From the NCBI GenBank assembly GCA_028583605.1, contig CM053329.1:13666001-13730000 (forward strand): DNA of 64,000 bases. The letters run 5' to 3'. The number at the start of each line of letters is the position of its first letter. Position 1 is the first letter of the stretch. This stretch comes from Dastarcus helophoroides. Its lineage: Eukaryota; Arthropoda; Insecta; Coleoptera; Bothrideridae. This document shows positions 1-10,270 of the stretch, in pieces. A program made the position numbers and the translations under genes. Under the pieces are notes generated by a model. The model was not told the DNA's origin and made no database searches. It saw only the letters and a list, made by a program, of their open reading frames with translations.

Positions 1-886
1 AATAGTCGTTTATTGATCGGAAAGGCAAACAAAAGACAGACCAAGAAATGTAAATGAACAGCCTGGATTTGTTCAAGGGGAAGCTATCCTTACCACTTTC
101 CTTAACAGTTATCGATTGTATTAGGGGTGACTGATGGCTGTTTTTTACGAGGACGGCGTCGAAAAGGGGGATTATAATGACATGGTTATTATTTTCTTTA
201 CCAGCGTGTAACTTATGAATACGCAAGGGGTTTGATTATTAGACATCATCGTGACCAGAAACAAAACCAATTATTCCATATGGAATTTGGGTTTTCGATA
301 TATCACAGCGGTAGTTGCCATCAGTCACTAATTTCTAGTTATTAATTAAGCGCAATAAAAACTACGCTTTAATATCCGTAGCAGTTAAAATCTATGGGCA
401 TTGTGGATTTAATGTGTACATAAAATAATAGTTGTGCCTATTAGTTTGTTTGCAGGCTTTATGGATAATAATTTTCGTTAGTAAATGTGTTATTGTGCAA
501 TAAAAGCTGGTACGACTATAAAACCCTTTATTGTTAATCGATGTTAAGATAGGAAATCAGTCACTCACTAATCTGGATTAAACGAAACTACTTGTTTGTA
601 CCATCCTTTTTCCGATTGTTCTTAAATCAATGAAAATGCATAATTATTAATAATTATTCAATAAATCTATCATAATAATTAACAACAGTTAAGTATATGG
701 GGTATTCTGGACGCACGCTCTACTTCAGGGACTTTTCCCTGGCTTGGTATTGCTTGTAGATTCTTGATGCGAAGAAGTGTGCCTTTGGGTGTATCCACGA
801 TTTCAGAAAATTTTCAGAAGTTCGCCATTTATAATGAACCGTTAAGTGGTACTTCGTATCCACGCAGTCTCATCAACCTGTAATCA
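1..886. other. AT-rich sequence, nothing recognised
   Basis: No coding frame, tandem repeat or transposon end could be made out. It looks single-copy within this window and ends at the target duplication of the hAT-like element that follows. Confidence 0.4.
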
Positions 887-1286
887 GTCCCATCTAAAGG
901 ATTTAGTCCCGGGATCCTGATTTTCGGGATCCCGGGATTTCGACCGCTTTTTAATCCCGAAATTTTCGGGAATAAGTTTTTCGATCCCGGGATTTTCGAG
1001 ATTGGCATCATTTTAGAAAAAATTGTAAAATAGACTGCAACTATAGAAAGGCTCAGTGTCAATGTTTTCAACAAAATTACTTGTCTATTATTTTAATTTA
1101 AAATAGAAGAAGTTTTATTCCAAATAACCAGCATTGCTATGAGTTTGTTATGCTTGGTTTGAAATAAAATTGTTGCATCTTGAACTAAAAGGTTTGGTGA
1201 TGAAACACCGGAGGCGTTATTTTTCAGATTAAGAGGGACTAAGGGGGTTAATAGAGTCTGACAAGGGCGAGACGAGTCATAAGCTT

Positions 1287-1298
1287 CGTGACGTCACG
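1287..1298. promoter_or_regulatory. Perfect 12-bp palindrome containing a CRE-like TGACGTCA
   Basis: CGTGACGTCACG reads the same on both strands and holds the full consensus bound by CREB/ATF bZIP factors. It lies in the non-repetitive left part of the hAT-like element. There is no nearby gene, so function is speculative and chance is possible. Confidence 0.2.
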
Positions 1299-2604
1299 AG
1301 GTTCCGACTTTTTTTTGAAGAATTTCACCTTTTTAAAAGTTTCGAATATTTTCGAAAATTTCGTCTTTTTGAAAATTTTTACTTTTTGAAAATTTAGATT
1401 TCAATTTCTATATTTTATTGAAAAATTTGATTTTTAAAACATTTTGACAATTTTTAATAACTTCAACATTTTTCGAAATTTTGTTTGCAATTTTCATAAT
1501 TTTCCTTCTGTAATCCTTTTTTCGAAATTTAAACTCTTTGTAAATATCAATTCTTTTTTCAAAATTTTGATCTTTTTTTGAAAATTTTGAAAAGTAAATT
1601 TTTTAGAAAGAGTCGATATTTACAAAAAGTTTTAATTTCGAGAAAAAGATTGATCTCTGGCTAAAAATTTTGACCTATTTGAAAAAAAGTTCAAAATTTT
1701 GCTTATGTAAGAATTTTGATTTACCAAAGTTTTGATTTATTTTCGAAAGTTTAGGCTCACTCGTTGCAAAAATGTTTACAAAAAATTCAATCTTTTTCAA
1801 AATTTGGACTTTTTGACATTTTTTAACTCCTCAAAATTTCACTTTTTTCGAAATTTAAAATTTTCGAAAAATTTCGATGTTTTTTTAAATTTCAAAAAAT
1901 GTTGGTTATTTCTAAAGATGTTGGCTTTGTTAGTTTTAAGCTATTATTTTCTTGAGAATTTTGATTGTGTACTTAAATCAGGAAATTGTTTTAATGGCGA
2001 ATTTCTTCAAATTTGGAAAATATCATCATTTTTAAGAATTTTTGAAAGGGTCGACTTTTTTTTGAAAATGTTGACTTTCTGGAAACTTCAAAAATGTTTT
2101 AAAATTTTTATTTTATGCAAATTTACTATTGAAATTATCGACATTTTTAAAAATGTTCCATCTTCAAAATTTCAATTATCCAAAATTTTGATTTTTTTCG
2201 AAAATGTTAACGTTAAAATTTGGATTATTTTTGAAAATTTGAACTTTTTGATAATTTTCGATTTCCTTCAGTATGAAGACTTTCCAAAAAATTCGTTTTA
2301 CTTTGAAAATTTGACAGACAATTTTTTTAAATCTCGAATTTCTTTTAAAATCTCGACCATTTTCGAAATCTTATTTTACTAACTTTCAAGATTTTAACTT
2401 TTTTGAAAATTACAAATTTTTTAATAAGTCATCATTTCCTTCAAATGTTTAAATTTTCAAAATGTCAATTTGGTAAAAGTGCTGCTTTTTTTAGAATTTC
2501 AATTATTTTTTAATAATCCTGAAAATCTTAACTTTCCATGATAAGGTTTACATTACAGGATATACTTCTTCCGGAATTGGAGCGTGTCAAAGAACTACTA
2601 AAAG

Positions 2605-2649
2605 TGTTCGACGTTTCGCCCACCATCGTAGGGGGCTTCTTCAGGAACA
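2605..2649 (-). ncRNA. Hammerhead ribozyme-like motif (minimal stem III type)
   Basis: Read on the minus strand the parts come in hammerhead order: stem I strand UGUUC, core CUGAAGA, one extra A, stem II GCCC closed with GGGC, core GAAA, minimal stem III plus cleavage triplet in CGUC, then GAACA pairing with the first UGUUC. The conserved CUGANGA and GAAA boxes and a GUC cleavage site are all present. Penelope-associated hammerhead variants with one- or two-pair stem III, active as dimers, are established. The extra A before stem II is a departure from the textbook core. Activity is inferred, not shown. Confidence 0.5.
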
Positions 2650-2741
2650 AAGAAAGAAAAATGAAAGAAAAATAGATGAAAAGAGGAATATGAGGGAATA
2701 TGCAAAAAAAGAAAAAATAAAAAGGCCAATTTCAAAACATC

Positions 2742-2970
2742 AGAGCACGGTAACTCAGTATGTCCACCATACCAGAAGCGAAACTCTTCTGAATTGAAAA
2801 TTGGTACAAAGTATAAGAAAGTTTAGAGAGAAGAGCACGGTAACTCAGTATGTCCACCATACCAGAGGCGAAACTCTTCTGAATTGAAACTTGGTACAAA
2901 GTATAAGAAAGTTTAGACAGAAGAGCACGGTAACTCAGTATGTCCACCATACCAGAGGCGAAACTCTTCT
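2742..2970 (-). repeat. 90-bp tandem repeat, about 2.5 copies
   Basis: Units start at 2742, 2832 and 2922 with AGAGCACGGTAACTCAGTAT and differ at few positions. Ninety is a multiple of three, so the minus strand shows a 30-residue repeating frame, but it has no recognisable domain and is not called as a gene. Each unit contains a small hairpin, GTATG paired with CATAC. The third unit stops at the target duplication. Confidence 0.8.
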
Positions 2971-4338
2971 GGTTTACATTATTGAAAATTACGATTGTTT
3001 CCAAAATTTTACCTCTTTTTTGAAAAATCTTATTCTTTTCAAAATTTTAACCTTTTTTTGTTGAAAATTTCAGTTTGACTTCTTGATTTTTTAAATTTCA
3101 ACTTTTTTGAAAATTTCATCTTATTTTGTGAAATTTTGACTTTTTTAAAAATTTCTTTTTTTTTAAACCTCAATTTCTTTCGTTTCGAGTTTAAATTCGA
3201 AGTGAAGGCCGTTTTTTGGAAATGCTATTTTAAAACTTGGATTATCTTAATAAATTTTCTATTTCTGTCCAAATTTCGACTTAAAAAAACAATCTTTTTC
3301 TATAAATTTCAACTTTATCGACATTTTTATCTTTTCCTTTAACTTCCCAGTTTAAGTTCAAAAATGTTGTTTTTTTTAAAACAACGGTAATGTGAAAATT
3401 GGAAGCTTAAATTTAAAATTTCAACCTTGTTTAAAATTACGAATTTTTTCGAAAACTTCGCTATTTTTTTCAAATTTTTGAATTTCTGCGATTACTGATT
3501 TCTTCAATGTTTGAATATTATTTAAAATATCCATGTTTTTTGAAATCTCAGATTTGTTCTGGAAATTATAACTTTTTATGAAAATTTTGACATTTTTCAA
3601 AATTCCGTTACCTTTTGAAAATTTCGACTTTAAAATTTTGATTTGTCAAATAAATTTGACTTCTAAAAATTTTGACTTTTTGAAAAATTCCGTTTATTTT
3701 TTTTTCATTTTATCTTTTTCTACAATTTCGAACTACTTTTTGAAAATTTCGCCTTATCTTCAATTTCGTAAATGTTTTTTCCAAAATTTCGATATTTTCC
3801 AACATTTCTACTATTTTTCAAGATTGCGCCTTTTTTTTAAAATTTTGACTTTTAAATTTCACACAAAACAATTTTCGTTGTTTCTTGAAAATTTTAGTTT
3901 TTCCAAAATTTTAACTTTCTAAAATTTTAAGCATTTTTAAAGGCTTTCTTTTCTGACAATTTAAATTTTCTTTAATATTTAAACTTTTAAAAAATTCGGC
4001 TTTTTTGAAAATTTGAGGTTTTCAAATGTACCATTTTATTTTAATTCAGTTTTTCTTTCGAAATTAAAATGAGAAAAGAGTTTCAAAAGTTCTCTTAAAA
4101 AGTTTGACATTTATTTTTGCACCATTTTACAAATTTGGATTTTATTCAAAATCTAAAAATATGAAATTTTGTGTTTTAATTTTTCTCTAAATTTTGATTT
4201 GTTGGTTAAAAAGCCGACTTTTTCATTTGTAAACCTCAATACCGGGATCCCGGGATTGGCTAAATATAATCTTAAAATCTCGGAAGTGGAAATAAGGACC
4301 GGGATCGAATTCCCTAGTCCCATCATATGGTGGCGATA

Positions 4339-4661
4339 GATGTGAACATATATGTAATACTTCTATATGGCCAGCTCCCTATTCTCTTCGCGAGTTTGTT
4401 CTGATCAAATTCGATAAAGATGGAACATGGATAAATGGTAAGTATTGCGCATGAATGAACAAAATGAACCAATCGCTACGCGCGGGTAAAACGGGTGTTT
4501 ATGTTTGGCCGTGCACAGCTGACTTTGGCCATGCACAGCTGATTTGTAACACCTGCGCATTGCGACTCATTAATGCGTGTGAAGATCAGTGAGAAAGAGA
4601 AGTCTTTCCCATAAGAAACGAGGAACTGGCCATATAGAAGTTTTACATATATGGATGTGAA
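4339..4661. mobile_element. MITE, 307 bp, with exact 8-bp target duplication
   Basis: GATGTGAA flanks both ends (4339-4346 and 4654-4661). The inverted termini of about 33 bp begin CATATATGTAA and continue through CTTCTATATGGCCAG with few mismatches. There is no coding frame. Length, TIRs and an 8-bp duplication fit a hAT- or P-type non-autonomous element. Internally TTTGGCC(G/A)TGCACAGCTGA is repeated twice in tandem. It lies only 30 bp from the right end of the larger hAT-like element. Confidence 0.8.
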
Positions 4662-4696
4662 ACACGACGCTCGATGTCGGAGCTTGAGGCTGGTGG

Positions 4697-5850
4697 TTTT
4701 TTTATAAGTTTAATCCACTCGCAAAGGGAAACCCCATTATGCTTCCAAAGCACTGCGAGTAGGATGCGGAACGGAAACCACCTTCTTAAACAAAGATAGG
4801 TTGTAATTTTTGGGGTAAATTCCTTTCGGTAACAAGTTCCATCACTTGGAAGTTCTATAGAAAACAGAGTCTCCGTAGACAGAAGTCCTCACTGTGTCAA
4901 GCTGGACCGCACAGGAATTTGCTGTCTCCGACGGTCTAGTATGCCTCAAGAATCTTGCCCTTGGGGGATCAATCTTATTAGTTCCTGCGAGCATCTTCCA
5001 TGATAGTACTTGCAGAAAAGAGACAAGCCACCAACCATACGCCTGTGCTCTAGTGTTTCGAGAGAATCGGTCAGATTCTCGTCCTCAATTAGACGAATCA
5101 CTCTTCTTTGAATTGAATCCAAGAGAGCTAAAGTGTGTTTTGGGGCTGAGCTCCAAACATGAGAACAGTATTCTAGTGTTGGCCTAACTTGAGCTTTGTA
5201 TAGTGTTAATAGTTGATGAGATGTGAAGTTCTTTTTAGCTTTAAAACGAAAGCCTTAGCTTCTGAGAGGTGGATTTGGCAATGGCGCGCACATGATCGTC
5301 CCAAGAGAAGTTAGTGCTCGCATTCACTCCTAGGATAGATAGATTAGATCCCATCCACAGGATTTTACCGTCCATTAGTAGGTTTGTTGCATGATCCTTT
5401 GATGTTTTCTCAGAGAAAACCGCGGCATGAGTTTTTGAAGCGTTGAAGTCGACCAAATTGTTCTTACCCCATTCCAGAATAATCCCGAGATCCCGATTAA
5501 TTGCCTGTATGTGCCCCTTCCATAGTCAATTTGAAGCAGCGATAAATAATGGTTTGTCGAAAAATAAAGATGACACAAGGTTACTATCATCTGCGTAGCT
5601 ATATCTAGGATTGGAAATTGAAGCTAAGAGATCGTGTATATCTAACAGAAATAGAGTAGGAGACAGAACGGACCCCTGAGGCACCCCTGCGTTAATCGCA
5701 AATGTCTCGGATGATATGCCATCGACGACGACCTGAAGAGATCTGTCAGCGAGAAAATTGGATATCAAATGACAGAGTCCAGGAGGAAGACCATAAGATG
5801 TTAGTTTGGCCAGAAGAGTTCGGTGCCAGACTCTGTCGAAAGCCTTTGGG
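4697..5850 (-). pseudogene. Jockey-like LINE, reverse transcriptase C-terminal half, 5'-truncated and broken
   Basis: On the minus strand the reading runs from KAFDRVWH (palm motif, near 5850) through a GVPQGSVLSP block and YADDS (catalytic aspartates, near 5580) to the post-RT region with VDFNASKTHAAVFS. A C-terminal end follows (KNYNLSLFKKVVS) with a stop near 4737, a short 3' UTR and an A-run at about 4697-4703. An in-frame TGA near 5528 and frame changes near 5250 break the frame, so it is dead. The order, the A-tail and the VDFNASKT-type block fit the jockey group; the exact clade is inferred. The N-terminal endonuclease and ORF1 are missing. A second copy lies at 32.3-34.7 kb in the same orientation. 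Confidence 0.8.
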
Positions 5851-5890
5851 AGCTAAAGCGTGCTTTGGGGCTGAACTCCAAACATGAGAA
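5845..5890 (-). repeat. Displaced fragment of the LINE 3' region
   Basis: AGCTAAAGCGTGCTTTGGGG and the following CTGAACTCCAAACATGAG match the segment near 5126-5160 of the same LINE, yet sit directly upstream (LINE sense) of its palm motif. The junction joins RT sequence to a piece of the 184-bp segment amplified at 32.4-33.7 kb. A recombination or template jump is the simplest reading. Confidence 0.6.
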
Positions 5891-6130
5891 AATTATTCTA
5901 AAATTTTTGGAACTCCAGATAAGTTTTCTAAATAATTTAAAGCTCCAGATAAGTTTTGTTGGCATTTCAAAGCTATGATGCTACTATCTTTAAAGTTTGG
6001 AGCTTTAACAGAATTGTCTCGTCTGTTTAAAGACCTAAATATAGTGTTTTTTAAAGGATTTTAGATTATGTGTGATGAGCCATTTTGGGGTTTTAGAGCT
6101 TCAGATGAATTATCATGACTAAGACGTATT

Positions 6131-6375
6131 TTAGTTCTATGTTGAAATACAAATCTTGTCTCTTGACACCAAGAAAGATTTAAAAACTCAACAAAGGTTG
6201 CTTTAACGCTTTTCGATAACCAGCTTTCATCTTCAGAGAGATACTCAATCGAAACGCGTTAGAGCAACCTTTGTTCTCTTTTTCAATCTTACTTTTGATT
6301 TCAGAGAACAAGATTTGTGTTTCAATTTTTGAAGATAACCAAGGACCAGTCCATTCCACAAAAATTAGTTCTGGG
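6131..6375. mobile_element. Foldback (inverted-arm) element, copy A
   Basis: The left arm from 6142 starts TTGAAATACAAATCTTGTC and runs through AACGCTTTTCGATAACCAG; the right arm is its inverted copy and ends near 6364 with ACCAGTCCATTCCAC and an A-run. The flanks TTAGTTCTATG (6131-6141) and TTAGTTCTGGG (6365-6375) match at 9 of 11 positions, a probable 11-bp target duplication. Each arm contains remains of the CTGAAGA...GAAA hammerhead-like layout, but here the right-arm stem is deleted. No protein is encoded. Confidence 0.65.
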
Positions 6376-6861
6376 TGAATTTACTGTTATTTTACTTACA
6401 ATTAGTTTAAAGTTTTGCAAATTGTCTTAGAAATGTAGTGATTTGATGTCCAGATAAGTTTCCTTGATAATATAGTTAACTAATAAGTGAATTAGTTTGA
6501 GATTTTAGGGCTTCAGATGAATGCAGTTGAAAGTTGGAGCTCCATGTATGTATTTTTTGGAAATAGAACACGTCCTTTTGATCTCTTGGAGTTTCAGAGC
6601 TTCACATAATTTTTTTCTTGGCCCCCAGAACTAAAGATTTTTGTTTATAATTTAGAGCCCCTGCTGGGTTTCTTTCAATTTTTAAAGCTCTACATTAGCT
6701 CTAGAGTAGTTCTACATGAATCAAATTGAGACTTTAGAGCTCCAGATGCATTTGTTTTAGAGCTCTAGGTAAATTTCTTTAAGAGTTTAATATCTTATTT
6801 AGTTGAAAGTCCTACAAAATTCTCTGTAGTTGCACTTTCTTGAATGTTTAGAGCTCTATAT

Positions 6862-6979
6862 AGGTTCTTGAAATCCTTAAAGCTCTAGGCGAGTCTCCTC
6901 CAAAATTAAGAACTGCAGATAGGTTCTTGAAAACCTTAAAGCTCTAGGCGAGTCTCCTCCAAAATTAAGAGCTGCAGAT
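6862..6979. repeat. 59-bp tandem duplication
   Basis: AGGTTCTTGAAA starts at 6862 and 6921, and the two 59-bp units are nearly identical. This is a recent event within an otherwise old degenerate repeat. Confidence 0.75.
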
Positions 6980-7165
6980 AAATTGCCTTGATTTAGAATT
7001 CTGAATGAATGTTCTTAAGAAGTTAACATCTTCTTAAAAAGTTAAAATTCTTACGAATGTTTTTCTAAAAAATATGACCTTCAGATGAGTTTCGTTGATA
7101 AAATACGAGGTCTCTTAAAACTTGAATTAGAGCTATAGGCTAATTTCTAATATTTACTATTTTGA

Positions 7166-7335
7166 TGGAAGGGACTGATCCTTGGTTATTTTCAAAAATT
7201 GAAATACAAATCTTGTCTCCTGAAACCAAGAAAGATTAAAATACACAACAAAGTTTCTCTAACGCGTTTCGACAGCCAAGCTATTATATTCAGAGAGGTA
7301 CTGAGTATCTCTGTCGCTATCGAAACGCGTTATTG
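7166..7335. mobile_element. Foldback element, copy B, truncated on the right
   Basis: TGGAAGGGACTGATCCTTGG begins the left arm, followed by the family's ACCAAGAAAGATTAAAA block and a central inverted region with AACGCGTTTCGACAGCCAAG. The right arm ends after CGAAACGCGTTATTG, where a hAT-type end begins, so copy B was already in place when that element arrived. Confidence 0.65.
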
Positions 7336-7462
7336 CAGGGGTCGGTAAACCGCTACTCGCGAGCCGAATGCGGTTCTTTGAAAAGACAATGGCGGCTCTT
7401 TAAATTTCCATAAAAAAATAAATAAATAAAAGCTTGAGTGGACAGACACGTAGAAAATGAAT
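7336..7462 (+). mobile_element. hAT-type terminus (CAGGGGTCGG end)
   Basis: CAGGGGTCGGTAAACCGCTA and the following GAGCCGAATGCGGTTCTTTG resemble the ends of hAT elements of the Charlie type. It interrupts foldback copy B. The opposite end was not found, so the extent to the right is unknown. Confidence 0.5.
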
Positions 7463-8145
7463 ACTACCTTGATTAAAAAGTTTCCGGAATAACCACCGTG
7501 TAGCGCTTCCATCGTTTCGATTTGAGTTTTGTTTTTTTTTGTTAAGTTGGTACATCTGTTGTTGATATTCCCTTTAAATCTTAGCGTCATAGCTTGACAT
7601 TTGCAAAAGTTACGTAGCCAAGAGTGCATCTATCTCTGTGTGTGTTGGCGATTTTTACAATTTTAGAAATGGATTTAAACTATTATTTGGGCGTTATGAG
7701 ACGTTTGCGTGAAGCAATTCGCCGAAAGAGATCAGAATTGTGGGCAGAAAACTTATGGATTTTGCACCATGATAACGCAGCGTCGCACAACGCAATCATT
7801 ATACGTAATTTTTTGACGAAAAATGCAACAAATACCATCCAACAGCCACCGAATTCACCTGATTTGGCTCCCTGTGACTTCTTTCTGTTCAATCGAATTA
7901 AAAAACCATTACGGGGAACGCGTTTCAGCAGCCGAGAGGAAGTAATGGAAAAATCGCAGGAAGCACTGATGGACATACCGAAAACCGAATATAAAAAATG
8001 TTTCGAGGATTGGATCAAGCGCTGGCATAAGTGCGTTGCAGTCGATGGGGATTACTTTGAAGGGGACAATATAGATTTAGATGAATAAACTTGTATTTTT
8101 AATTTTCTGAATAAATTCCGGGAAATGTTCAAAAATATTTTTCTA
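7463..8145 (+). mobile_element. Mariner-like element with large internal deletion
   Basis: Imperfect inverted ends can be seen as AAAAAGTTTCCGGAATAA near 7475-7492 and, on the other strand, GAACATTTCCCGGAATTTAT near 8112-8131. Between them lie a mariner-like 5' leader and only the C-terminal part of the transposase. The DNA-binding domain and first catalytic aspartate are missing. The 3' end position is uncertain by about 10 bp. Confidence 0.7.
7669..8088 (+). pseudogene. Mariner transposase, C-terminal 139 residues only
   Basis: The frame holds the second catalytic aspartate in HHDNA (codon at 7771) and the third in SPDLAPCDFFLF (codon at 7876), separated by 34 residues, the DD34D spacing of mariner. 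The family's end RWHKCVAVDGDYFEGDNIDL is intact up to the TAA. A complete mariner transposase is about 345 residues, so roughly the first 60% is gone, including the HTH domains. The frame is open with no internal stop, implying a fairly recent deletion, but the product cannot catalyse transposition alone. Confidence 0.88.
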
Positions 8146-8299
8146 GGAATTTTGCTTTAAAAACTTGTTAAACAAATTAATGGAAAAAAAAGAAAATAAA
8201 TTTCCACGATTCATGAAATATCTTGGACATAAGCTTAGGTAAGATTTTCTTAAAGGGGGTGGGAGCAATAACAATCACTCTAAAAAACTCATGATTAAA

Positions 8300-10270
8300 A
8301 AAAAAAACCTTCTGTGTATCTTTACTTAAAAACTACAGAATTGGGAACATCGCATTTTCAAATTAAAGTCAACATTTTTAAAAAAGTCCAATCTTAAGAA
8401 AAAACCTTTGGAGAACTTTAAGTAAGTATAAATGTAAAAGAGACGAAATTGGCAAGAAGAAATTTTTGTAAAAAGAGTTGTCATTTCCAGAACAAGTCGA
8501 ATTCAGGTAAAAAAAATGCAACTTTTAAAAACAATGACTTCAGAATTTTTATTTTATTACAATTTTGTCATATTTTTGAAATTTTTCCAGGAATCTTTTT
8601 TTCAAGATTTCCTAAAAATATTCTTCTCAGATTGTTTAGATTTTTATTAAAATTACGATCCAATTTAAGAAAAATAAACGAATTTTGTGAAAAAGTCTAA
8701 ATATTTGGAAAAAATGTCATTTTAAATGGAAATGTCTAGAAACAAATAAAATTGAATTTTGAGTTAAAAGTCAAGTTGAAATTATCGGGAATAAAATTTT
8801 TTAAAAGTCAGAAAATCAAAGACTTCCAAAAAAATTTAGGATTTTTCTAAATTACGTTACAAACTACAAAAAAAATATTGAATTTTCTAGGAAACATTCC
8901 AAATTTTCAGAAGGTCCAATTTTAGGAGGAAAATTTAGAAAGTTGAAATTTTCAATAAATCCTATTAAAAATAAAAACCTATTTTTTCTCAGAAACTCGA
9001 GAAATGTGCAAAATTTAAAAAAAATCAAAATTTTCAAAGATCTGATTTTGTGAAAAGACGCAATTTAAAAAAAAAAGTCCAATCCTGAGAAAGAAAAATC
9101 GCAAAATTAAAATTCAGTAAAGATGTTGAATTTATAAAAAAATCTTTTTCTCGAAATCCCCAAATATATTTTTCGCAACAACAGAAAAATGAACATTTCA
9201 GAAAATTTTTTTGAAAAAGTCTAAAAGGTAGAATTTTAAAAACAACATCAAAAATTCCAAAAAGACAAATTTTGAGGAATAGGCTAATTTTAGGGAAAGA
9301 CTATCTTAGAAAAATTCGAAATTTTGAGAAAAAAAGACGAATTTACCAAAAAAAAAGAAAAAATATATTGAAATATTAAATATCGTATATTGAGATAAAA
9401 ATCAAGATTTCCAGAAAAAGACAAATTTCAGGAAACCAGTCAGAATTTCTAAAAAAATCAAAACCTTAAAGATCGAAATGTTTAGTAAATGTTCAGAAAA
9501 ATATCGGAATTTGAAAAAAAATTTCGAGAAAACTTTAAAATGGACAAAAAATTGTCTAAAGAAAGTCAAATTAAAATAAAGTAAACAAAAATAGTCAAAA
9601 CCCCGAGAAAAAAGATGATATTGTAAAAGAAATTTTGCAAAATTTTGTAAATTTTGAAAAAAAGCATTTAATCTTAGTGACACTTCGAAATTCAGAAAAA
9701 GAGTAAATTTTAAAAGAAAAGTCGAATATTTATTTTCTCTGGACTCTCTGGACGAGTCAAAGGAAGACCGCCTCCCTACTTTGCCTCAACGGGTGTCAGA
9801 AAATGTCAAATATTGTGATAACACATCGAAATTTTGACAAACAAGTTGAAACTACCAGATATTTGGATTAAAAAAGGGCTGCAGTTTACAAAGATATTTT
9901 TGTCTTTTCACAAAAATTTTAAATTTCTAAAAAATATACCTTTCTGTCTAAAAGATCGACCAGATTTCGAAAAAAATGCAAATTTTAAAAAACAAGCGGA
10001 AATTTTCAGAATCAGAAAAAGGCGAAATTGTCAGGAGAATTCGAATTTCGAGAAATGACGAAATTTCAGAAAAAAAACGAGGAACTTTTAAATTCAAAAT
10101 TTTGACAGTCACGTTTGATAAAAGAAGGCAAATTTATGAATAAATGCAAAATTTTAAAAGAAAAAGTCAAATTTTGTAAAAAAATATACAAAATTTGAGA
10201 AAAAGGTAGACATACAACCGTTTCTGAAATAAAAATTTCTGCCTCAAGGAGCAATATATCCCTAAAAATG
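8300..10270 (-). repeat. A-rich degenerate repeat
   Basis: GAAAAA and AAATTTTGA/TCGAAATTT blocks alternate, giving the opposite strand orientation to the 1.3-4.2 kb domain. A segment near 9796-9850 (GTCAGAAAATGTCAAATATT onward) resembles one near 18730-18785, so this domain and the 15.7-19.1 kb domain may share an element. Short frames here are lysine/asparagine-rich artefacts. Confidence 0.6.

Larger units (their letters stand above)
2545..2981 (-). mobile_element. 415-bp retroposed insert with 11-bp target duplication (Penelope-like non-autonomous element)
   Basis: GGTTTACATTA occurs at 2545-2555 and 2971-2981, flanking an insert (2556-2970) unlike the surrounding T-rich repeat. An 11-bp duplication without inverted termini points to target-primed insertion rather than a cut-and-paste transposon. 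The insert holds a hammerhead-like motif on the minus strand (2605-2649), a purine-rich stretch, and 2.5 copies of a 90-bp tandem repeat. Penelope-like elements are known to carry minimal hammerhead ribozymes, and a Penelope endonuclease remnant occurs at 37.4 kb in this window, so that class is the likely source. Confidence 0.65.
1300..4230 (+). repeat. T-rich degenerate repeat forming the interior of the hAT-like element
   Basis: Runs of T alternate with AAAATTTCGA or GAAAATTTCGAC blocks at a loose spacing of about 20-35 bp. It is the reverse complement of the A-rich repeat at 15.7-19.1 kb. Divergence between units is high, so this is an old or fast-decaying array. The insert at 2556-2970 interrupts it. 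Confidence 0.65.
887..4324. mobile_element. Non-autonomous hAT-like element, 3.4 kb, with exact 8-bp target duplication
   Basis: GTCCCATC stands at 887-894 and again at 4317-4324, directly outside the two ends. The element (895-4316) begins TAAAGGATTTAGTCCCGGGA and, read from the other end, begins TAGGGAATTCGATCCCGG, an imperfect inverted terminal repeat. Further GGGATCCCGGGATT motifs lie just inside both ends. An 8-bp target duplication with short TIRs fits the hAT superfamily. No transposase frame exists inside, so it must have depended on another element. About 220 bp of ordinary sequence follows the left end and the rest is T-rich degenerate repeat, interrupted by a later 415-bp insert at 2556-2970. 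The frames at 829-1074 (-) and 1732-2382 (+) are chance products of this composition. Confidence 0.8.
5890..7165. repeat. Degenerate repeat built around GAGCTCCAGATAAGTTT
   Basis: Variants of TTTAGAGCTCCAGATAAGTTT recur every 40-70 bp through this block with strong divergence. A foldback element (6142-6364) interrupts it. No coding frame or transposon end was found; the origin is unknown. Confidence 0.5.

Noticed and set aside
1732..2382. 216-residue phenylalanine- and lysine-rich frame
   Set aside because: It falls in the T-rich degenerate repeat of a non-autonomous transposon; no domain, and similar frames occur in every such domain.
4894..5187. 97-residue + frame
   Set aside because: It is the antisense shadow of the LINE coding sequence on the minus strand.
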